This document shows positions 57,897-64,000 of a DNA stretch of 64,000 nucleotides, one piece after another; the stretch's first letter is position 1; each line of letters opens with the position of its first letter. A program made the translations under genes and the position numbers. The notes under the pieces are model-generated. The model had not been told where the DNA came from, ran no database searches, and worked only from the letters and a program-made list of their open reading frames with translations. The stretch spans positions 434,001-498,000 of the forward strand of contig NZ_QPJC01000002.1 in NCBI RefSeq assembly GCF_003337235.1, written 5' to 3'. The DNA is from Halopolyspora algeriensis (lineage in GTDB: Bacteria; Actinomycetota; Actinomycetes; Mycobacteriales; Pseudonocardiaceae).

Positions 57897-59189
57897 ATGC
57901 ACGATCATCGACGACGTGTACCGGGTACCGACCGGGTGCTGAAGGAACCACAGGTTGCCCTCGCCGCCGTGCGGCTCGGGCAACAGCGGGTGAAGCAGGC
58001 GATTCGCTCGGCCCAACAGCAGGCCCGCGACGGGGGAATCGAACCGGAGCACGTGGTCGAGACCGTGCTGGCCGAGCTCCCGAAGTCGGCCACGAGTCTG
58101 CGGTATGTTCTCAACGCGACCGGCGTGCTGCTGCACACCAATCTCGGACGCGCTCCCCTGTCACAAGCCGCCGTGCGGGCGCTGGTGACCGCGGCGGGCA
58201 CCACCGATGTCGAACTCGACCTGAACAGCGGGCACCGGGGCTCCCGAGGTGCGGGTGCGATGGCCGCACTGCTCGAGGCCGTACCCCCGGCGCAGGCGGC
58301 ACACGTGGTCAACAATGGCGCGGCCGCCCTCGCCCTGGCCGCCACCGCGCTCGCGCAGGGACGCGAGATCGTGGTGGCGCGTGGCGAGATGGTCGAGATC
58401 GGGGACGGTTTCCGGCTGCCGGACCTGCTGGTCTCCACCGGCGCACGCCTGCACGAGGTCGGCACCACCAACCGGGTGCATCTCGAGGACTATCGCGCGG
58501 CCCTCGGGCCGGACACCGGCTTCATCCTCAAGGTCCACCCCTCCAACTTCGTCATCAGCGGATTCACCTCCTCGGTCCCGGCCGCGGAACTGAGCGAACT
58601 CGGTGCCCCCCTCGTGGTCGACATCGGTTCGGGGCTGCTCGGGCCGCATCCGGTACTGACCGAAGAACCCGATGCCACCACCGCACTCGACCACGGCGCG
58701 GACCTGGTCACCGCCAGCGGTGACAAGCTTCTCGGGGGCCCTCAGGCCGGGCTGCTGCTCGGCAGCGAGGAGCTGGTGCACCGGCTCCGGCGCCACCCGC
58801 TGGCCCGCGCCCTGCGGGTCGACAAACTCACCCTGGCCGCGCTCGAAGCCACCGTGCGGGGCCCGGTCACACCGACGGAGCATTCGCTGCGGCAGGGACA
58901 GGCGGAGCTGCTCCGGCGTGCCGAGCGGATCACCGGGGTTCTCGCCGGAGCGGGCATCGCCGCCACGAGCCGGGCCACCTCGGCGGCCGTCGGCGGTGGT
59001 GGCGCCCCCGGTGTCGAGCTGCCCAGCGCGGCGGTCGTGCTTCCACAGCGCTTCGCCGCGCGGTTGCGTGGTGGCGATCCGCCCGTACTCGCGCGGGTGG
59101 AACGCGGCCACTGTGTTCTCGACCTGTATGCGCTCGCCGCCGACGACGAGTCCGACCTGATCCAAGCGATCCTCGCAGTGGAGGACTGA
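57897..59189 (+). CDS. selA: L-seryl-tRNA(Sec) selenium transferase
   Basis: A protein of 430 residues from ATG 57897. The PLP site is SGDKLLGGPQAG with the lysine at residue 277, preceded by DLVTA. Other family features: LRYVLNATGVLLHTNLGRAP, ELDLNSGHRGSRGAGAMAAL and AAHVVNNGAAALALAATALA. It converts Ser-tRNA-Sec to Sec-tRNA-Sec using selenophosphate. The TGA stop overlaps the selB ATG by one base (TGATG). It works in the cytoplasm with the SelD product, and the two genes plus selC and selB make the pathway complete. Confidence 0.97.
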   Translation: MHDHRRRVPGTDRVLKEPQVALAAVRLGQQRVKQAIRSAQQQARDGGIEPEHVVETVLAELPKSATSLRYVLNATGVLLHTNLGRAPLSQAAVRALVTAAGTTDVELDLNSGHRGSRGAGAMAALLEAVPPAQAAHVVNNGAAALALAATALAQGREIVVARGEMVEIGDGFRLPDLLVSTGARLHEVGTTNRVHLEDYRAALGPDTGFILKVHPSNFVISGFTSSVPAAELSELGAPLVVDIGSGLLGPHPVLTEEPDATTALDHGADLVTASGDKLLGGPQAGLLLGSEELVHRLRRHPLARALRVDKLTLAALEATVRGPVTPTEHSLRQGQAELLRRAERITGVLAGAGIAATSRATSAAVGGGGAPGVELPSAAVVLPQRFAARLRGGDPPVLARVERGHCVLDLYALAADDESDLIQAILAVED

Positions 59190-60952
59190 TGCACGTCATC
59201 GCCACCGCAGGGCATGTCGACCACGGCAAGTCGACGCTGATCCGGTCGCTGACCGGGATGGAACCCGACCGGTGGTCGGAGGAACGCCGTCGCGGCATGA
59301 CGATCGATCTCGGCTTCGCCTGGACCACGACCGCCGACGGCACCACGCTGGCCTTCGTCGACGTGCCCGGCCACGAGCGTTTCGTCCCGAACATGCTGGC
59401 CGGGATCGGATCGGTCCCCGCGGTGATGTTCGTCGTGGCCGCCGACGAGGGTTGGATGCCCCAGTCCAGCGAGCACCTGCAGGCCTTGCACGCCCTGGGG
59501 GTCCGGCACGGCATCCTGGTGGTGACCCGCAGTGATCTGGCCGATCCCGAACCGGCGGCCGAGCAGGCCAGGCACCACCTGCGTGACACGTCGCTGGCGC
59601 AACTGCCGGTGATCCGCGTCAGCGGCGCCACGGGCGACGGCGTCGCCGAGCTGCGATCCGCGCTGCACACCCTCGTGGACGGTCTTGCCCGGCCGGATCA
59701 CCACGCAGATCCCCGGTTGTGGGTGGATCGGGCGTTCACCGTCCACGGCGCCGGAACCGTGGTGACCGGCACCCTGGCCGCAGGCACACTGCGGACCGGG
59801 CAACAGCTGCTCCTGCATCCCCACGGCCACGAGGTCACCGTGCGCGGGATGCAGTGCCTCGGCACCGAGGCCTCCTCCGCCGGGGCGGTCGCGCGGGTCG
59901 CGCTCAACCTGCGTGGCACCCGGCTCGAGAACGTGCGCCGGGGCGACGTTCTGCTCGCCCCGGGCCGGTGGCTGAGTACCGACGTGGTCGACGTGCGGCT
60001 GCGCGGCACCGAGTCCCGCGAACTGCCCCGCCAGTTGATGCTGCACATGGGTTCGGCGGCCGTGTCCGCGCGGGTGCGCCCGCTCGGGCCCGACACGGCA
60101 CGACTGTCACTGCGTACCCCGCTTCCTCTCCGGATCGGCGACCGGGCTCTGCTGCGCGATCCGGGCAGTCACCGGGTCCCCGCCGGGGTGACCATGCTCG
60201 ATGTGCAACCTCCTCCTCTTCAGCGGCGTGGGGCGGCCGGCCACCGTGCCCGCGAACTGGAGGAGATCGGCGACCGGGCGGACGGTGCGGCCGAGCTCCG
60301 CCGCCGCCGCGTCGTCCGTACCGACGACCTGATCGCGATGGGAGCCACACCACCGTCCGGGGCCCCGCAGGGCGGCGGGTGGCTTCTCGATCCGGCGCAC
60401 CGCGACACCCTGGCCGCGCGGCTGATCGACCTGCTGTCCGAGTATCGCCGGAAGTATCCGCTGGAGGACGGGATGCCCGTCGAAGCGGTCCGTCGCGCTC
60501 TGGAGCTTCCCGATTCCGCGCTGCTGCCCTCCGTGCTCCGGGCGATCACCTCGGCCGACGTGACGACCAGGGACGGCCGCGTGTGCCGGGGACCCGCCCC
60601 GCTTCCCGAAGCCGTTCGCAATGCGCTGTCGACTCTGCACAGCACCCTGACCGACAAGCCTTTCGTCGCTCCCACCGCCGAAGAGCTCGACGAGCTCGGT
60701 CTGGGTTCCAAGGAGATCGCCGCCGCCGTCCGGGCCGGTGAACTCCTCAAACTCGACCAGGGCATCGTGCTGCTCCCCGATGCCCTGGAGCAGGCCGTGC
60801 AGCGACTGTCGCAGCTTCCCGCGCCCTTCACGGCCAGCCAGGCCAAGAAGGCGCTGGCCACCACACGCCGGGTCGCCATTCCGCTGCTGGAAACGCTGGC
60901 CCACCGGCGCTACACCGAGCGGCTCGCCGACGGCTCGCACCGGCTGCGGTGA
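59189..60952 (+). CDS. selB: Selenocysteine-specific elongation factor
   Basis: A protein of 587 residues. The GTPase domain has ATAGHVDHGKSTLIRSLTG, DVPGHERFVPNMLAGIG and the G4 motif read as VVTRSDLAD (usual NKxD replaced by TRSD). The domains homologous to EF-Tu D2/D3 follow to about residue 330. Winged-helix domains at the C-terminus (APFTASQAKKALATTRRVAI, PLLETLAHRRYTERL) bind the SECIS stem-loop of the mRNA. Length is usual. It delivers Sec-tRNA-Sec to in-frame UGA codons. The reading frame overlaps selA, so they are co-translated. Confidence 0.97.
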   Translation: MHVIATAGHVDHGKSTLIRSLTGMEPDRWSEERRRGMTIDLGFAWTTTADGTTLAFVDVPGHERFVPNMLAGIGSVPAVMFVVAADEGWMPQSSEHLQALHALGVRHGILVVTRSDLADPEPAAEQARHHLRDTSLAQLPVIRVSGATGDGVAELRSALHTLVDGLARPDHHADPRLWVDRAFTVHGAGTVVTGTLAAGTLRTGQQLLLHPHGHEVTVRGMQCLGTEASSAGAVARVALNLRGTRLENVRRGDVLLAPGRWLSTDVVDVRLRGTESRELPRQLMLHMGSAAVSARVRPLGPDTARLSLRTPLPLRIGDRALLRDPGSHRVPAGVTMLDVQPPPLQRRGAAGHRARELEEIGDRADGAAELRRRRVVRTDDLIAMGATPPSGAPQGGGWLLDPAHRDTLAARLIDLLSEYRRKYPLEDGMPVEAVRRALELPDSALLPSVLRAITSADVTTRDGRVCRGPAPLPEAVRNALSTLHSTLTDKPFVAPTAEELDELGLGSKEIAAAVRAGELLKLDQGIVLLPDALEQAVQRLSQLPAPFTASQAKKALATTRRVAIPLLETLAHRRYTERLADGSHRLR

Positions 60953-61141
60953 ACACCGCAGCGCCCTTCTCGCCGGAAACCGCCGGAGGCCGCCACGGTT
61001 TGACATCGAGCCCCGTGGGCACCCCGGAAGTGGACCGCCCCGGCTGAATGCGGTCCGCAGTGTGCTCATCCTGCCCGCACGGGACGAGCGCGGGGACGGT
61101 GGCGGCCGAAGCGGAGCCGGGCACTCCGGAGGAGGCATGTC

Positions 61142-62173
61142 ATGGCACACAAGGTCTGGACGGGATCGATCAGCTTCGGCCTGGTGTCGATCCCCGTCGG
61201 TCTGTACAGCGCCACCGAGAGCCACACCATTCATTTCAACCAGTACCAGCGCGGCACCTCCGACCGGGTGCGCTACCGCAGGTTCAACGAGCGCACCGGC
61301 GCCGAACTCGACTACGACGACATCGTCAAGGGCCGCGAGGTCGGCGGCAACCTGGTGACGGTGGAGCAGGACGAACTCGATGCCATCGCACCGGGTCGCT
61401 CCCATACGATCGAGATCGTCACCTTCGTCGACCTGGCCGAGATCGATCCGGTGTACTTCCAGAAGACCTACTGGCTCGCGCCCACCGACGAGCAGCACGA
61501 CCGCCCGTACCACCTGCTGCGGCGGGCTCTGGATCGGACGGATCGGGTGGGGATCGCCCGCTTCGTGCTGCGTGGCAAGGAGTACCTCACCGCTATCCGG
61601 GCCGAGGACACCGCCCTGGCCCTGGACACGCTGTTCTTCTCCGACGAGGTGCGCGATCCCGCCGAGGTCGTGGATCCGCGCTCGGCTCGCCAGTCGCTGT
61701 CGGGACAGGAGTTGCGGATGGCCACCGATCTCATCGAGTCCATGAGCGGTGATTGGCAACCGCGCGACTACGCCGACACCTACACCGCCCGCGTCGAGAA
61801 ACTCCTCGAGGACAAAAGCCGGGGACGCACGCCGGAACCGGAGGCGACCCCACCCGAGCCCACCGACATCGTCGACCTCGCCGATGCCCTGCGTCGCAGT
61901 ACCGATCAGGCACGCCACGGTGAGACAACCGGCGATCGGGAAACCTCCGACACAGCGGCGGAAGCCGAGGCCGAGACCCGCACTCCGCGGCAGCGGAGTG
62001 CGAGCACACCGCAAGACCCCTCCCAGCTGTCCAAGAGCGAGCTGGCCAGGCGCGCACGCGAACTGCAGATCAAGGGGCGCTCCAAGCTGAGTCGCAAGGA
62101 CCTGGAAAAAGCGATCCTCGAGTCGGCCGGGACACGCTCGGGCCGCGGCCGCCGTTCCCGGAAGGCCTCGTGA
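61142..62173 (+). CDS. ku: Bacterial Ku DNA-end-binding protein
   Basis: A protein of 343 residues from ATG 61142, with GGAGGAGG upstream. The Ku core is residues 1-255: WTGSISFGLVSIPVGLYSAT, VRYRRFNERTGAELDYDDIV, VEQDELDAIAPGRSHTIEI and QELRMATDLIESMSGDW. A C-terminal tail rich in Glu, Thr and Arg (about residues 225-285) leads to a SAP/lysine-type motif, SKSELARRARELQIKGRSKL, then a basic end. It binds double-strand breaks in the first step of non-homologous end joining. The partner ligase LigD is not in this window. The following gene is a Clp ATPase 150 bp away. Confidence 0.96.
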   Translation: MAHKVWTGSISFGLVSIPVGLYSATESHTIHFNQYQRGTSDRVRYRRFNERTGAELDYDDIVKGREVGGNLVTVEQDELDAIAPGRSHTIEIVTFVDLAEIDPVYFQKTYWLAPTDEQHDRPYHLLRRALDRTDRVGIARFVLRGKEYLTAIRAEDTALALDTLFFSDEVRDPAEVVDPRSARQSLSGQELRMATDLIESMSGDWQPRDYADTYTARVEKLLEDKSRGRTPEPEATPPEPTDIVDLADALRRSTDQARHGETTGDRETSDTAAEAEAETRTPRQRSASTPQDPSQLSKSELARRARELQIKGRSKLSRKDLEKAILESAGTRSGRGRRSRKAS

Positions 62174-62325
62174 GACCACCGCGCTGCCGCGACCGGTGAG
62201 GGCGGCGTCGTGCTCCCTGCCGAGCGAGCACGACGCGGGAAAAGACCTGTGGCCTGCACTCATGTTTGGCCGAACGAGCCTGCAGGGAATTCCGGAACCG
62301 GAGCTTGCGAACGAAAGAGGTAATG

Positions 62326-64000
<1,675 letters not shown>

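Noticed and set aside
62174-62325. HspR HAIR-type heat-shock operator before the Clp gene
   Set aside because: No CTTGAGT-N7-ACTCAAG or close variant was found; a fragment CTTGCGAACG alone is not enough.

Overview
This is a 64-kb stretch of a very GC-rich actinobacterial chromosome. The evidence is a WhiB1/WblE-like protein, an F420-type luciferase-like oxidoreductase, the MurT/GatD lipid II amidation pair, DUF5703 and DUF6314 proteins, bacterial Ku, frequent GTG starts and 1- or 4-bp stop/start overlaps (ATGA, GTGA, TGATG). The gene set best fits a Pseudonocardiales/Actinopolyspora/Saccharopolyspora-like organism. The genus is an inference and cannot be proved from this window. No rRNA, CRISPR array or insertion sequence was seen. 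The only tRNA is tRNA-Sec.

Layout. 0-5.8 kb: a cut-off lipoprotein, a MEDS-domain regulator pair whose first gene is frameshifted, a PMA-type proton P-ATPase and an F420-type oxidoreductase. 5.9-9 kb: FAD and Zn-alcohol dehydrogenases, with a decayed acyl-CoA ligase fragment. 8.9-11.3 kb: an operon of a tyrosine recombinase and a zinc-finger/coiled-coil protein. 11.3-23.7 kb: mixed housekeeping and stress genes (DUF1992, nitrilase, methyltransferase/TrxR-like/XRE-cupin cluster, GNAT, WhiB, GT39, ArsI/CadI, DUF1264). 23.7-29.2 kb: a methionine-aminopeptidase homologue lacking metal ligands, a histidine phosphatase/UppP operon, an aldo-keto reductase and a beta-propeller lipoprotein. 29.4-32.8 kb: an IclR regulator, a phthalate-dioxygenase-type reductase and a P450, probably an aromatic-compound oxygenase cassette. 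32.9-39 kb: a LytS/LytTR two-component system overlapping a monocarboxylate-type Na+/solute symporter, followed by a second DUF485/symporter pair. 39-42.5 kb: FUSC, TetR and acyl-CoA dehydrogenase genes, with the same palindrome on both sides of tetR. 43-47.4 kb: cell-wall genes murJ, gatD and murT, and a 34-residue membrane peptide. 47.7-51.5 kb: a PadR/ABC/FtsX operon. 51.5-55.8 kb: a second recombinase that lacks its nucleophilic tyrosine, a long inverted repeat, a CPA antiporter and a DUF2254 protein. 55.9-61 kb: a complete selenocysteine island (selD, selC, selA, selB). 61-64 kb: Ku, and a ClpC-type unfoldase that runs off the end.

Working together: SelD makes selenophosphate, SelA converts Ser-tRNA-Sec to Sec-tRNA-Sec, and SelB delivers it to UGA codons. 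The genes that use Sec are not in this window. MurT and GatD amidate lipid II, MurJ flips it, and UppP recycles the carrier. The P450 and its reductase form an electron-transfer pair under IclR control. The LytTR system probably senses or controls uptake of small carboxylates by the two symporters.

The observations most worth a second look are: the recombinase/zinc-coiled-coil operon; the tyrosine-less recombinase next to a perfect 12-bp inverted repeat; the metal-ligand-poor aminopeptidase; the paired palindromes around tetR; and several very small ORFs with strong ribosome binding sites. No wholly new multi-gene system could be demonstrated from sequence reading alone.
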